Below are positions 1 to 9,600 of a DNA stretch of 56,980 nucleotides, one piece after another. The notes beneath the pieces are model-generated. The model ran no database searches, was not told the DNA's origin, and was given only the letters and a program-made list of their open reading frames with translations. This DNA is from Stenomitos frigidus ULC18. GTDB lineage: Bacteria; Cyanobacteriota; Cyanobacteriia; Leptolyngbyales; Leptolyngbyaceae. Each line of letters starts with the position of its first letter. The stretch's first letter is position 1. The translations under genes and the position numbers were made by a program. The stretch is from positions 1 through 56,980 of the forward strand of contig NZ_PVWK01000055.1 of NCBI RefSeq assembly GCF_003003795.1, written 5' to 3'.

Positions 1-222
1 GTACGCTATGGCGCGCTTCTTGCCGCTCATCCCTGAGTGTTGCCACTCATTTCGAGCGAACGGGTCGCACAGTCCAATCGTAGTCCAGAGTCGTAAAAGT
101 TGGACTAACCCAGAACTCAAAACATCCATCAAGTAGTGCTTTAACGCTGCGGTTACCCCAGTGGGTTAATTGCGTTGGCAGAAGTGCAACTGTATACAAC
201 GAAAGCATCGATGTTTGAGGCA

Positions 223-289
223 TTGTGCCAGTCTGCGGTTAGTCCAAGGCGAGGATCGCGATCGCTCAGTTAGCCTTGCTTATCAATGG
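223..289 (+). repeat. Partial copy of a dispersed repeat (upstream part only)
   Basis: This stretch resembles the sequence just upstream of the candidate small RNA at 10273. Both have GTGCCAGT, then TAGTCCA, then GCGATCG, then GTTAGCC, then TGCTTAT in the same order over about 66 bp. The terminator-bearing half of that element is not present here. The remaining bases of 1-305 hold no gene that I can support. Confidence 0.45.
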
Positions 290-305
290 AGTCAGCAGTT
301 AGGGG

Positions 306-728
306 TCAAAACCTTGGCTTAATTCCCATATCGCTGCAATAGCTCCGATACATCTTGACCACGCCTGGATTGCCTTTGTGAGTGGTTGGAATGTGGGTGT
401 AACTTGCTGGCAACCATTTCTCATAGTCTTTGTCTTCGTTCTGAGTCCAGCCTGTCACGCAGTCGATCGTTTGATAGGAAAGGAAGACGCCAGAGATAGT
501 GTAGGGATACTCTTCTTTCTGAATCACAAAGCGGTTTTCACCTTTGCGGCGATAGATAACATACTCACCATCTGCATACTTCTTTAACTTGGCAATATCA
601 AATTTGCCACTTAAAGCTGGTCTGAATTTGGGGCGTGCTGGAGCAGCGCTAACAATCGCAGGCATGAACAAGCCAAACACAATAGCAAGACTCAATACGG
701 GCAGCGCTACACGGGGCAAAAGTTTCAT
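306..728 (-). CDS. Secreted hypothetical protein
   Basis: A 140-residue protein of unknown function. The first ~29 residues form a clear Sec signal peptide (MKLL start, long hydrophobic stretch, cleavage probably after VSAA). The mature part is basic at first (ARPKFRPALSGKF) and then rich in Tyr, Lys and Glu, with two cysteines (C90 and C131 by count) that could form a disulphide in the periplasm. I recognise no domain. It reads leftward, separated by about 65 bp from the next minus-strand gene, so the two may be co-transcribed. Function cannot be assigned. Confidence 0.6.
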   Translation of the reverse strand: MKLLPRVALPVLSLAIVFGLFMPAIVSAAPARPKFRPALSGKFDIAKLKKYADGEYVIYRRKGENRFVIQKEEYPYTISGVFLSYQTIDCVTGWTQNEDKDYEKWLPASYTHIPTTHKGNPGVVKMYRSYCSDMGIKPRF

Positions 729-793
729 CGGCTTGACTAGGTAAGGGGTTGTAGTGAAAGGCTAACGTTGGCTACTTCAATAGCGCGATGGGT

Positions 794-1690
794 TTATTTG
801 TCTACGTCTACCAACGATCCAGCTAGCCAGCCAGAACCGCCTACATGGTTGCCATTTAAATCAACCAGCTTAATCCGAGCTTTGTCCGGTTGCGTAGGAT
901 ATCCGACTCTCACCCATGCCCTCTGTAAGTTCTGAGCGGTCTGTAAACGCGTTTGATAAGGCTGACTGTGCCACACATTCTGAACCGTGATCACCGCTTC
1001 GCCTGGAATGCTACTGCTATCAATGCTGGCAATGATGGTGTTGTCTGGGTCGATCTTGGCGATCGCCTCTTTGAAGCTAACTAAGTCACCAGAGTTAGTC
1101 GAATCGCTACTTGAAGAGGTCTCTGGTTGGCTGGGTGTAGACGCAACGGCTGAAGGTGAAGGCTTTGCTTGCGGTGACAAGGGACGAAACAGCCCTATGG
1201 TGTCTGCCACTACTAGCATGACAACTGAAGCAATCACGCCTAAGACAATCGCTGTAGCCTTAGCCTTTTTCGTTGTCGGCATCAAAACGACAGGTCTTTC
1301 ATATGGATCATCAGAAACAGTTGGCGTCGTTTTTTGTTTAGCTTTCCCAGGTTCAGTCTTAGCTGTTTCGATGCCGCTTTCAACGGCTTGATGAGGCACT
1401 GTTAACCCCACTCGATCGCTCCATGCTGGAAAATCTTCTCCCTCTACGCGCCCATAAATAGCGAGGTTCTTAATACTTTCGATTTTTAAGTTTGCAATGC
1501 CCTTGGAAACATATGCGACTAGCGCTTGCTGGTTTGGCGTATGCTCGGCTTCCAGCATGACGTGGAGTTCGCTGCCTGTCAGTTTGGTTTTGACCTTGAT
1601 GCCTTTGGGATTCAGCGATCGATTCATCAGAGCGGCGATCGCCTGTGGGTTGCCTTGTTTGGCAGCGCTTAATACCTCTTGTGGTGTCAT
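794..1690 (-). CDS. Single-span membrane protein with a cyanobacterial N-terminal domain
   Basis: A 298-residue protein. Residues 1-95 (MTPQEVLSAAKQGNPQAIAAL onset, with the sequence GEDFPAWS near the end) match a domain I know as widespread at the N-terminus of uncharacterised cyanobacterial proteins. A low-complexity linker follows, then one membrane span at about residues 143-163 (VLGVIASVVMLVVAD), then a Ser/Pro/Thr-rich linker and a C-terminal globular part (about 205-298) ending SGWLAGSLVDVDK. The topology suggests a cytoplasmic N-domain and a periplasmic C-domain. The role is unknown. The promoter region shares a conserved element with the next gene upstream. Confidence 0.7.
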   Translation of the reverse strand: MTPQEVLSAAKQGNPQAIAALMNRSLNPKGIKVKTKLTGSELHVMLEAEHTPNQQALVAYVSKGIANLKIESIKNLAIYGRVEGEDFPAWSDRVGLTVPHQAVESGIETAKTEPGKAKQKTTPTVSDDPYERPVVLMPTTKKAKATAIVLGVIASVVMLVVADTIGLFRPLSPQAKPSPSAVASTPSQPETSSSSDSTNSGDLVSFKEAIAKIDPDNTIIASIDSSSIPGEAVITVQNVWHSQPYQTRLQTAQNLQRAWVRVGYPTQPDKARIKLVDLNGNHVGGSGWLAGSLVDVDK

Positions 1691-1729
1691 GACTGGATGG
1701 TAGGGGACGTTTAAGTATTCCTACGTTCT

Positions 1730-1790
1730 TAGAGAAAACCCCGAAAGATGGCATGAAAAATTGTCTAGCACTCGTTCACCCTTAACAAAC
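1730..1790 (-). promoter_or_regulatory. Shared upstream element, copy A
   Basis: Read on the minus strand it contains GTTTGTTAAGG, then GACAATTTTTCATGCCAT, then TTCTCTA. The same words occur in the same order at 2223-2275 upstream of the next minus-strand gene. The 3' edge lies 40 bp before the start codon at 1690. I infer a shared promoter/operator or leader duplicated with the gene. Confidence 0.5.
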
Positions 1791-1791
1791 C

Positions 1792-2178
1792 TTAGGATTT
1801 TCCAAGCTCTTTGGCTGCCAATTCCAGGTTGACCTTTAACTTGATTCGCTCAGTCTCGATCTTTGAAAGCTGTTTGTCCATCGCTTGTGCAAGCCTTAAA
1901 TGCACCGTCTTGTCTATGGAGTGCTGGAAAACTTGCCCCATGTCTTGTTTCGCTAATGCTAGCTGCAAGCTTTTATCGGCTTCTACTGCTTTAGTTTTGC
2001 TGAGTATGCAGCGCTGTCTCAATTCGCGCTCAAATATTTCAAGCTCTGAGGCGATCGCCTGCAATGACTGGATCGACGTGCTGACGTAACTTGAGAAATT
2101 ATCTTCTCCTGCTTTGCTTTTGTTAAGGAGAGCAGCTTTCAAGGCTTCTAATTCGGTGTCGATCGGATCAGGCTTCAT
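1792..2178 (-). CDS. Hypothetical coiled-coil protein
   Basis: A 128-residue, mostly helical protein with heptad-like spacing (TELEALKAALLNKSK onset; ending LELAAKELGKS), probably cytoplasmic. The reading frame is open to a start at 2280, but that extension covers the DNA element shared with the neighbouring gene, so I take the internal ATG at 2178 (MKPDPIDTELEAL). No signal peptide and no known domain. It lies directly upstream of the 298-residue membrane protein on the same strand. Function unknown. Confidence 0.5.
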   Translation of the reverse strand: MKPDPIDTELEALKAALLNKSKAGEDNFSSYVSTSIQSLQAIASELEIFERELRQRCILSKTKAVEADKSLQLALAKQDMGQVFQHSIDKTVHLRLAQAMDKQLSKIETERIKLKVNLELAAKELGKS

Positions 2179-2222
2179 AGCTAGCGGTGACAAGAGTGGT
2201 TTTGAACCTATTCCGCCGTGTC

Positions 2223-2275
2223 TAGAGAAATCCTGAACAATGGCATGAAGAATTGTCGGCACCTTAACAAACCCA
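2223..2275 (-). promoter_or_regulatory. Shared upstream element, copy B
   Basis: Read on the minus strand: GGTTTGTTAAGG, 4 bases, GACAATTCTTCATGCCAT, then TTCTCTA, ending 45 bp before the start codon at 2178. It matches copy A (1730-1790) apart from a shorter gap after the first word, and similarity continues to a common GGAATA just inside. Confidence 0.5.
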
Positions 2276-2330
2276 AACAAGTCTAAGCTTCTGCGGTCTC
2301 CCTAGTCCCTGTGCCGCTTGAGTACTGATG

Positions 2331-2348
2331 GCAAATGCTGACATTTGC
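2331..2348. other. Perfect short hairpin in an intergenic gap
   Basis: GCAAATG-CTGA-CATTTGC, a perfect 7-bp stem with a 4-base loop, between the divergent genes at 2178 and 2468. There is no T-tract, so it is more likely an operator than a terminator. I see nothing else in this gap. Confidence 0.3.
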
Positions 2349-2467
2349 TAACATTCAATCGCGTAGTGTTGAGGTGATCACCTTGGTCTAAAACTTAATC
2401 AGAAGCGTCAGGATTTCCTTTGGCTGCTGAGTATTTTGAGAGGTAATTACCTGATCTCGTTATAGCT

Positions 2468-2707
2468 ATGAATCAGCCCAAGCCTACTCCTCAGAGCATC
2501 CCTCCTTCTGTAACTGAACTCAGAGCTTTGCGAAGCGAGCTGGCGCTAGTTAAAGAGGAATTAATCGGGTTGCGTTCTGACTTAAAAAATCGCAAGCAAG
2601 CAGATGTCACTGATCAGGTGGCAAAAGGCGTTCTCATTGCTGGCTTTCTCGGAACCGCTACTTGGTTTCTTTTTGCTATCCTTCTATCTGGTTTGATCAG
2701 TCGCTAG
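2468..2707 (+). CDS. Small tail-anchored membrane protein
   Basis: A 79-residue protein. After a Pro/Gln-rich N-terminus comes a predicted coiled coil (about residues 18-45, LRALRSELALVKEELIGLRS), then a single C-terminal membrane span (about 54-76, GVLIAGFLGTATWFLFAILL) and almost no tail. This is the layout of a tail-anchored cytoplasmic coiled coil. Small proteins of this shape are frequent on cyanobacterial plasmids and integrated elements. I do not recognise a specific family. Confidence 0.55.
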   Translation: MNQPKPTPQSIPPSVTELRALRSELALVKEELIGLRSDLKNRKQADVTDQVAKGVLIAGFLGTATWFLFAILLSGLISR

Positions 2708-2779
2708 TACATCCAGTAGAAAAGCGAACTCAGAGAATCAAGTGATTCTACGCCTGTTCGTCCACTGGCAAGTTTTTCG

Positions 2780-2859
2780 CTTGTTCACGCAATCACTTAG
2801 ATACGTAATTACGCAACTACTTGTTCACTTGTTCAAGTGCTCACGTAATTACTGCATCA
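2780..2859. repeat. Two-copy 40-bp degenerate tandem repeat
   Basis: CTTGTTCAC occurs at 2780 and 2820, and ACGTAATTAC at 2803 and 2843, both exactly 40 bp apart. The first ACGTAATTAC is part of a perfect palindrome (CGTAATTACG, 2804-2813). The second copy runs into the 3' end of the RHH gene. It could be a binding-site pair or a small iteron-like array. Confidence 0.5.
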
Positions 2860-3073
2860 CCAGTCGCGCCAATTTGTTGAGCCGTTGCTCCACAGTAGTC
2901 AAGCGCTGCTGGAGCGATCGCACTGTTCCAGCGTCTTGCTTCCTTAATGCCTCACTGACCAATCCCGCGAACCACTCGGAGCGACTTACGCCTAACTCAT
3001 TCACTACTGCGTCAATCTGCCCTATCCAGTCATCAGGAATGCGACAGCCGATCGTCACTTTGGGCTTACTCAT
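2849..3073 (-). CDS. Ribbon-helix-helix type small DNA-binding protein
   Basis: A 74-residue protein starting MSKPKVTIGCRIPDDW. A short beta-strand (KVTIGCRIP) followed by two helices (WIGQIDAVVNELGVSRSEWFAGLVSEALRK split across them) fits the MetJ/Arc/CopG fold of plasmid copy-control proteins and antitoxins. The C-terminus is a short coiled coil (LQQRLTTVEQRLNKLARL). The frame is open further upstream to 3130, but the residues there are Cys/Leu-rich and unlike the family, so I use the ATG at 3073. No toxin partner is adjacent. It probably autoregulates. Confidence 0.55.
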   Translation of the reverse strand: MSKPKVTIGCRIPDDWIGQIDAVVNELGVSRSEWFAGLVSEALRKQDAGTVRSLQQRLTTVEQRLNKLARLVMQ

Positions 3074-3347
3074 CAGAACGCCGTAAACGCGCATACACAA
3101 TGGTACGCAATGCGTCAAGAGATGGCACACGAAAAAGTGTAAACAGCGTTAACGACTTAAGCAAAACTGATGAATCGGGGTAGTTTCACGATGAAACGCC
3201 CATTCCATCGCAGCGGGAATGATAAGTAATCTGTAAGAGCGGCGATCGCCGCTGTGCCAGTTTGCAACCCCAAAACCAGAAACCTTATAGACATTAGGTT
3301 TCTTACTTCGTAAAATAACAGAAGACGAAGTAGAGAGGGGTTTAGCG

Positions 3348-3890
3348 ATGAAGGTGGAAAGGAATGGTCAGGCGGAGATTCTCAGTCCTGAGCAATTAGA
3401 ACTGGTGTTGGGTGAGTTGCGGCATCCCCATCGGCTCATTTTTGCCATCTGCTATTACACCAGTTGCCGGATCAGTGAAGCCGTCGCGCTTCAGGTCGGT
3501 GATATCCAAAACGGTCAGATCGTCTTTCGCTCTGCCAATACGAAAGCCAAGCGCACGAAAGAAGTGAGCATCCCGCAAAAACTGCAAACGGAATTTGATG
3601 CGGTTGACCTGCCTGAGTCGGGTTATCTGTTCCCTGCCAGAACGGGCGCGACGGGGAGCCACATCACCACCAAGTCTTGTGACCTGGCACTCCGCAAAGT
3701 CTGTGATTATGTGGGCTTGAAGGGCATCAGCACCCACAGTTTCAGGCGCACTTCAATTACCAACCTCTACCGGGCGGGTGTAGACCTGAAGACGATTCAG
3801 GAGCGCTCTGGACACGCGTCGATCGCCAACGTCGGGTTGTACATCGAAGGGTTGAACGGTGAAGCGCAAAAGGCAGGGGAACTGCTGTGA
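3348..3890 (+). CDS. Compact tyrosine recombinase (catalytic domain only)
   Basis: A 180-residue tyrosine recombinase. All catalytic positions are visible: Arg in SCRISEA (about residue 40), Lys in the TKAKRTKEV beta-hairpin, HSFRR (His-x-x-Arg), GHAS (His) and the nucleophile Tyr in GLYIEG. The usual ~100-residue N-terminal core-binding domain of XerC/D and phage integrases is absent, as in short FimB-type recombinases. It starts after a GAGAGGGG Shine-Dalgarno-like stretch. A 7-bp inverted repeat (ACTTCGT/ACGAAGT) lies just upstream and could be an operator or a recombination site. It probably acts in inversion or resolution of the mobile element; the substrate is unknown. Confidence 0.8.
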   Translation: MKVERNGQAEILSPEQLELVLGELRHPHRLIFAICYYTSCRISEAVALQVGDIQNGQIVFRSANTKAKRTKEVSIPQKLQTEFDAVDLPESGYLFPARTGATGSHITTKSCDLALRKVCDYVGLKGISTHSFRRTSITNLYRAGVDLKTIQERSGHASIANVGLYIEGLNGEAQKAGELL

Positions 3891-3927
3891 GTGTGTGGAC
3901 TAGCAGGCAGCCGTCTTGATGCAGAGG

Positions 3928-4944
3928 TCACTCCCATTGCTTTTGCCTTGTCTTATCCACATATTTCTTAACTGTTTCAATGTCCTTGAGGATTTGCGGA
4001 TAACGCTTGAGCAACTCTTGGGGCAGGCGATCACAGTCTCGATCTTTGAGCTTGTCTTTGTCCAGGAAGCTTTCGGGTAGAGCCACATGGCACAGTAGCG
4101 GTGGCTGTTTTCCCCCTAACTGGGGGTTGGTGAGTCCTTTGGTGTTGCGGAGATCTGTAGCGAGGAGGATTGCCTGTTGCAAATTGGCATAGTTGAGGTC
4201 TGCCGCTTGCAAATTGGCTCTGTTGAGGTCTGCCTGTTGCAAATTGGCATTGTTGAGTTTTGCCCCTTGCAAATTGGCACCGCTGAGATCAAGGTACTTA
4301 TCAGGTGGGTCCTTTTTCTGCCTCCGTCCAATGACTGTCAAAGCTGCCTGAACGTCTTTCGTGACTCGTTCACCTGTAAGTGCCTTAATTGCTTGAGTCC
4401 AATGCTCTTGTTCTGTACCGCTGCCATTGCTGTTCTGCCATAGCTCATAAGCCTTGACGCGGATCTGCTCTTCAGTAGGGATCGGCGATTTCTCCTGGAT
4501 GAAAGACGTGAGGACTTCCATAATGGTCCAGTGGTCTCGATTTGAGTCATACGCGATGCGTTCTAACGCATAGATGCCACCAAGACGGACTTCGATCTTG
4601 TCGCTGCCCAGTTGCTCTACAGCCTTAGAGAACCGCTCTGTAATAAGCCGTGTTTGCGTGAGCCGCAGATTCCAAAGGACAAAAACGCCACCGCCAATGG
4701 TGGCGATCGTACCAACGCCGCCAACAATCGCTTTGACAACATCCAGAGAGGCATCAAACTGCTTTTTGGTCGCGTCTGTCGGCTGCTGTTGTAGCTTTTC
4801 CCAATCTCGCGACACTCGACCTCCCCAGGAAGCCACCCATAAGCTTAGGGCAATGAAGAGTACCACTCCTACCGTCCAGTAGAAGAACGAAAGGCGAAGC
4901 TTAACTGATCGCAGTTTTTTCAAGAGGGAACGCATGACAGACAA
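3928..4944 (-). CDS. Membrane-anchored pentapeptide-repeat protein
   Basis: A 338-residue protein. Two hydrophobic segments lie near the N-terminus (about residues 20-40 and 70-93). A conserved helical region follows (TQTRLITERFSKAVEQLGSD, then EVRLGGIYALERIA and TIMEVLTSFI), which commonly precedes pentapeptide repeats in bacterial membrane proteins. Repeats of the A(D/N)LxxANL type run from about 219 to 270, forming a right-handed quadrilateral beta-helix. The C-terminal ~60 residues are charged. The family has no single known function. It is convergent with the recombinase gene to its left, with 37 bp between the stops. Confidence 0.75.
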   Translation of the reverse strand: MSVMRSLLKKLRSVKLRLSFFYWTVGVVLFIALSLWVASWGGRVSRDWEKLQQQPTDATKKQFDASLDVVKAIVGGVGTIATIGGGVFVLWNLRLTQTRLITERFSKAVEQLGSDKIEVRLGGIYALERIAYDSNRDHWTIMEVLTSFIQEKSPIPTEEQIRVKAYELWQNSNGSGTEQEHWTQAIKALTGERVTKDVQAALTVIGRRQKKDPPDKYLDLSGANLQGAKLNNANLQQADLNRANLQAADLNYANLQQAILLATDLRNTKGLTNPQLGGKQPPLLCHVALPESFLDKDKLKDRDCDRLPQELLKRYPQILKDIETVKKYVDKTRQKQWE

Positions 4945-5050
4945 GGGTAGACGCTACAGGAGCCATCATCGCAGCTTTCGCTCTTTTTCTTTCATTGGAG
5001 ACTCGATGAGGACAAGATCAAGCGATCGCCTGGTTAGCCAATCTTATAAA

Positions 5051-5137
5051 TGGGCATCTTAAACAAGCCAGCATTGCCATAAGTAGATGCACTCCTGAGT
5101 AGAAAACACATCGCCCGATCGCTGGCAGCGGGCTTTC
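5051..5137 (+). ncRNA. Candidate small RNA, dispersed family copy 1
   Basis: It starts TGGGCATCTTAA, has GTAGATGCACTCCTGA in the middle and ends in the hairpin GCCCG...CGGGC followed by TTTCTCG, the form of an intrinsic terminator. A TATAAA (-10-like) sits at the start. It shares word order and length with elements at 10273, 11541, 11685 and, on the minus strand, 40907. Whether it is transcribed cannot be seen. Confidence 0.5.
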
Positions 5138-5590
5138 TCGTCTGGGCTGGACAAAGCTAAAGCCTCAAACCATCTCTGGCTTAAGGCTGTCAGCAACTCA
5201 TATACAATCGGGCACATGACTTACTCGTTTGCTACCTCTGGCTGCTCTGATAGAGGGTTTAGCCTCCCGTTGGTAGTAATAAAGTGGAGGAAGCGACAGA
5301 AACTCCACACCGAACGCCCTAGCTCTCTTCAACTTGCGCTGCTCGCACCCCTGCGGTCGCTCTCCTTCGGGGTGCAATACCAGACCACAACAGCAAAACG
5401 TCTGTACAGCACCAGTTAAGTTTGTTATTTGATTATCTTAACGATCATAGATTAGCAACACTGACGCTGATACTAATCGGTCGGTGGTGGGAACTCGCAC
5501 TGTGCTAAAAGAGGGCTTGAGACAGAAACAGATGATTTAACAAATCTGTCGTGAAGTAGAGAGCAGAGTTCAATCGCATCAAAGCACGAA
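5138..5590. other. Intergenic stretch without a supported gene
   Basis: An open frame at 5216-5419 has no family features and poor composition, so I do not call it. The region contains a hairpin GTGGAG...CTCCAC near 5283-5308 and a GCACCCC...GGGGTGC hairpin near 5345-5374. These look like remnants of small repeats. Confidence 0.4.
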
Positions 5591-6034
5591 GTGGCGATCG
5601 CTGCCTTCACGGGTTGCCGCATGGGTGAAGCGCTGGCACTGAGAGCAGAGAACCTTGACTTGCTAGCAGGAACGCTTACCCTGACTCATACCAAGACAGG
5701 CAAGGCCAGGGAGGTGGTGATGCACCCTGAACTGGTAGCGCTGCTGAGTGACGCAACCTTGCCCACAGAGGGCTATCTCTTCCCTTCACCACGCACAGCA
5801 GGGCACATCACCAGGCAAGCAGTAGACAAGGAACTCAGGCAGGTCTGTGAGGCCTTAGAGCTTAGGGGTGTGGGTACGCATTCCTTTAGACGATCGCTGG
5901 CAACTAACCTCCACGGTAAGGGCATCCCACTGAAGACGATCGCCAGCATTACCGGGCATGAATCGCTCAATGAATTGAGCGTTTACCTGGATGTCACGCC
6001 CGCCCAGCAACGCGCTGCGATTCTCTCGCGGTAA
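5591..6034 (+). pseudogene. 5'-truncated tyrosine recombinase
   Basis: A 147-residue frame from a GTG (5591) that begins almost at the first catalytic motif: TGCRMGEAL (Arg), TKTGKAREV (Lys), HSFRR, GHES (His) and SVYLDV (Tyr) are all present. The ~30 residues that precede the Arg motif in the related gene at 3348 are missing, and an in-frame TGA lies at 5552. The words GAAGTAGAGAG precede both genes, so the upstream region is still recognisable. I infer a decayed copy, though a very short active protein cannot be excluded. Confidence 0.6.
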
Positions 6035-6048
6035 AGACAGATGTGTAT

Positions 6049-6449
6049 GGGGTCTGGGGAGCAACGGAACGGTAAATGCATTTAAGCGTTCTCAAATGTT
6101 ATCTGATAGTGTCCTAAAGCACTGCAAATAGAGCCTTTCAGCCCTTTCGCCCTGTACCATGAATTAACGGCTACTACCGCTCATAATTAGAGGTACTCAT
6201 CGTTGCACAAACGAGCGTTTGTGCAACGATCCGAAGCTAACCAGAAAGATAGGCATTGGCTGTTGCATAAACGTATTGCACTAGAGCATCAATTGGCAAC
6301 AGGTTTATGCAATCCAGTTCATAGGTCACGCATAGCTTTTAACCTAAGCTCAAGGCATTTGTGGTTAGGGCTGCTGGCTAAGGTTTTCTCTAACTGAAAT
6401 AGAACTGGAGCCTTAAGTACATTTACCGTTCCGTTGCTCCTCAGACCCC
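6049..6449. mobile_element. MITE-like element with 38-bp terminal inverted repeats
   Basis: The left end (6049-6078) and right end (6420-6449) are inverted repeats over 30 bp with one mismatch, and similarity continues to about 38 bp. Inside are a perfect hairpin at 6203-6228 (TTGCACAAACG arm, 2-base loop) and a second, related pair (TTGCATAAAC near 6262; GTTTATGCAA near 6302). It is about 401 bp with no credible transposase, so it is a non-autonomous element. No clear target duplication is seen beyond a possible TA. Confidence 0.75.
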
Positions 6450-6615
6450 TAATATTGACGGTTCCAGAGATCGCTACAAGCGTTAATCCGATCAGGCAAG
6501 CTTTACAGAGTTACATAGCATGGTTGTGTGACAGACGTGTGGCTGACCTGCTATAGGGGCGTTACATGTAACGTTCCTACAGAGAAGAACAACATGGTTG
6601 AAACACTACCGCATA

Positions 6616-9600
6616 TCACTTCAAGTTACGAGTAGGAGCGCTGTGAGGGTCAGTGGCAGCGGGTGTGGGCAAGCTGTCCAACTCTAACTGTTTATTCTGG
6701 CTGGCACCAGGCTCGTCCTCTAGCAGTTTGAGGATCTGACCGTCATCGTTTGATTGCCTACAGTCAGTCTGGGCAGACGTTGCCGCGCCAGCAGTCGTGC
6801 GACTGGGGTTATCTCCCGTTGCCCCCCCACGCTGACCAGACGGCACCACCGCGATCGTCGCCGCTGCCCCACAAACAGCTTCCTTCTCCTGAGCCGTCAA
6901 CTGTCGCTGCGCCACTTGCCCATCTTCTCCCTGGAACCGTTGCCGCAATGCAGCAAGGCGATCGACGGTTGGAACTCCACCAGTAACAGGATTCGGTTGC
7001 TTCGGTATCGCTGGAAAGGATAGATTTTGAATGGAACCGTATAGGACTGAATCAGTGCCAGTAGTGAATGTAATGCCTCCAACAAGTCCACTGACATCTA
7101 CTGGAAAATCTGCTGAACCAAACATAAGGGGTGCATACTGCTGATTGAAATACAGATTAGATCTGTTAGAAAATTGATTAAAATTAACGTTTTGAGCAGT
7201 AACAGGTTGATATTGCAAGTTTCCACCCGTAAAGACTCCAACTGCATAAGGCTCTTGACCAGAAATGATAGAGCCGCTAACCCGTGGTCCTAGAGAGAAC
7301 GCTGCATCGCCGCCTCGAATGATACCCCGAAGGAAAGCTCCCCCTTGGCTATTAGTAGTACTCGTATCAAACAGAGTTCTTGAAGCATCTCCGTACTGAA
7401 TAACGACCGAACCCCCTTGTGTCACGAGAATCGAACTGTTTTCGTACAGCGACGCATCATACAACACCATGATGGAACTAGGGATTGCAGTGGCTGGAAC
7501 ACCTCTAGCAATCAAAAAGTTGTAGAGAGGGGTGCCCGGAGCGGATGAAGTTGCTCGTGGGCGAGGATCATTAAATCGTGTTCTTGCCACGCCTGTTGCT
7601 TGAAAAAGACCCGCCGCCTTAATATTAACTCCATTGCTTGAAGCACTAATTATGCTGACTCGAATGTCACCAGCAGTAGAGCGCAAAACAACAGAACTGG
7701 CAGCATAGTCTGAAGGATTGAGACCTGTTGCAATAATAGAAGCTGTAGCTATATTTCCAACTGCGGCTAAATCAACATTGATATTATTTGTGCTGCTACT
7801 TTGAGCTGCCGCGCTACTACGCGTAGCTTCGATATTACCTAGATTAATAGCACTGCGGGAGTCGATCGCAAGTGTACCAACAACAAAATTACGGGTAGAA
7901 CAATCGACACAGCGAATACTAGTAGCAGGAGTCCCAGTTGGTAATGTTCCTACTACTTGAATGGCTCCACCAGTTAGAGCAGTGTTGGGTTTGTACTGGT
8001 TAGTCAGCAAGACAAAACCAGGGTTACCTGGCGTACTAATATCAGAACCAAGAACTCCATTAACTTCAATAGAATTGACCGTAATATTGGCGCTTGTGGG
8101 TGCAGTAAATGTGGGTTGATTTGATGAAGGCGCACTATTGGGCAGGGGCGTTGGAATGGAGCGATTTACAGGCAAGCCTCCTAACTGATTCCAATCAATG
8201 CCTGCTCGCACGTCTAGGGTAGGATTACGCCCATCAATTACTAACTGATTGGCTGCGGTTGGAATGCGCTGTATGTTGCCGTCATTGTCTACCGTGGGAG
8301 TCACATTAACGTACAAAGGGCTGCCATCAGCACGGGTGATGGGGGCAAGGCTGGCAAAGGTGCGGCTACCGTTGAAGAGGGCAGCATTAGCCGGATTAAT
8401 CGTCTCGGCGGCAATGCCTGGAGCATTAATCACGACGTTGCCGAGTGTCACACTACCACCTGCAAGGATGTGCAACGAAGCTCCCGTGTAGTCACCCAGG
8501 GTAACATCGCCTGCTGCCAGAATAATTGGGTCGTAAGGACTGAAAACATTCCCTGGATTACCATTGAGCTGCTCAAATTTGAGACTGCCGCCTGCAAAGT
8601 AGTGAGCATCGCCGCTGATTGTCTGGGTCGATCGCAACACCATATCGCCACCCGAAACTAAGCTACTGGCAGCATGGTGAAGCGCAAAGATATCAACCGT
8701 CTGATCGCCCTGAATCGTTAAATTTCCACCCGCTCGAATGTTGACTGGGTTCGTCACACTATCCCGCACAATGACTGCATTGTTTGCCAACAAGTGCAAA
8801 TCATCGGTGACGCGAAGTTGACTTTCAGGTAGGGTCAAACTGTTGGCGGCTGCTAGCGTTGCTGTTTGAGCGGTAACTGTTTTAGCAACGACATCGCCAT
8901 TTTGCACCTGCAAGCCAGAGCCGATGAGTTTCACCAGACCATTTTCGACTGTTAAACCAGTAGCGCTGCCTGAATTCCCCCCAGTGAGCAATTGAGGCAG
9001 CGTCAATGGTGTAAAGGGCAGTGCCTTAACCGCTGTACCTGTGTCTACAGGCAATGCCAAATTCAGTAAACTGCCATCCTGAGAGATGCGGACGAGTTTC
9101 TCGCCTGGTACGGCTGCAACGATGATGTTGCCACCTGGCGCGGTCAACGTTCCTGTGTTGATGACGGTGCCACCCAGCAGGGTGATGCTCTGTCCCGTTC
9201 CTACGGCAAGATTGCCCGCATTGATAATGCTTCCTGGTTGGCTCATCGTCAAAGCAAAGCTGCCAGGATTGCCGATTAAATTAGCGTAGTCGTTAGAGCC
9301 GATCGCATTGAACCAGCGATCGCCCAAACCAATCCCGTTTGCTGTCGTGGCTGTAAAGGAACCTGCCACATCCAGGCGAGCATTGGCACCAAACACAATC
9401 CCTGCCGGATTCATCAGGTACAGATTCGCATTGCTGCCCGTAACTCGAATTAACCCATTGATGACAGAGGCATCGCCGCCCACCACTCGACCGAGAATAT
9501 TCTGAATCGCTGGATTGGCGCGAAAATTCGCAATCTGGTCGGCATTCAGCCCAAAGGTTTGAAAGCTATGGAAGAGGTTGGTGCCTGCGGTTGTCCCACC

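Noticed and set aside
4177-4285. 30-bp periodic repeat that looks like a small CRISPR or tandem array
   Set aside because: It is the coding sequence of the pentapeptide repeats (ANLQ-type units) of the gene at 3928-4944; the spacers are codons of the same protein.
5216-5419. 67-residue open frame
   Set aside because: No family resemblance, crosses two hairpin repeats, and has no ribosome site.
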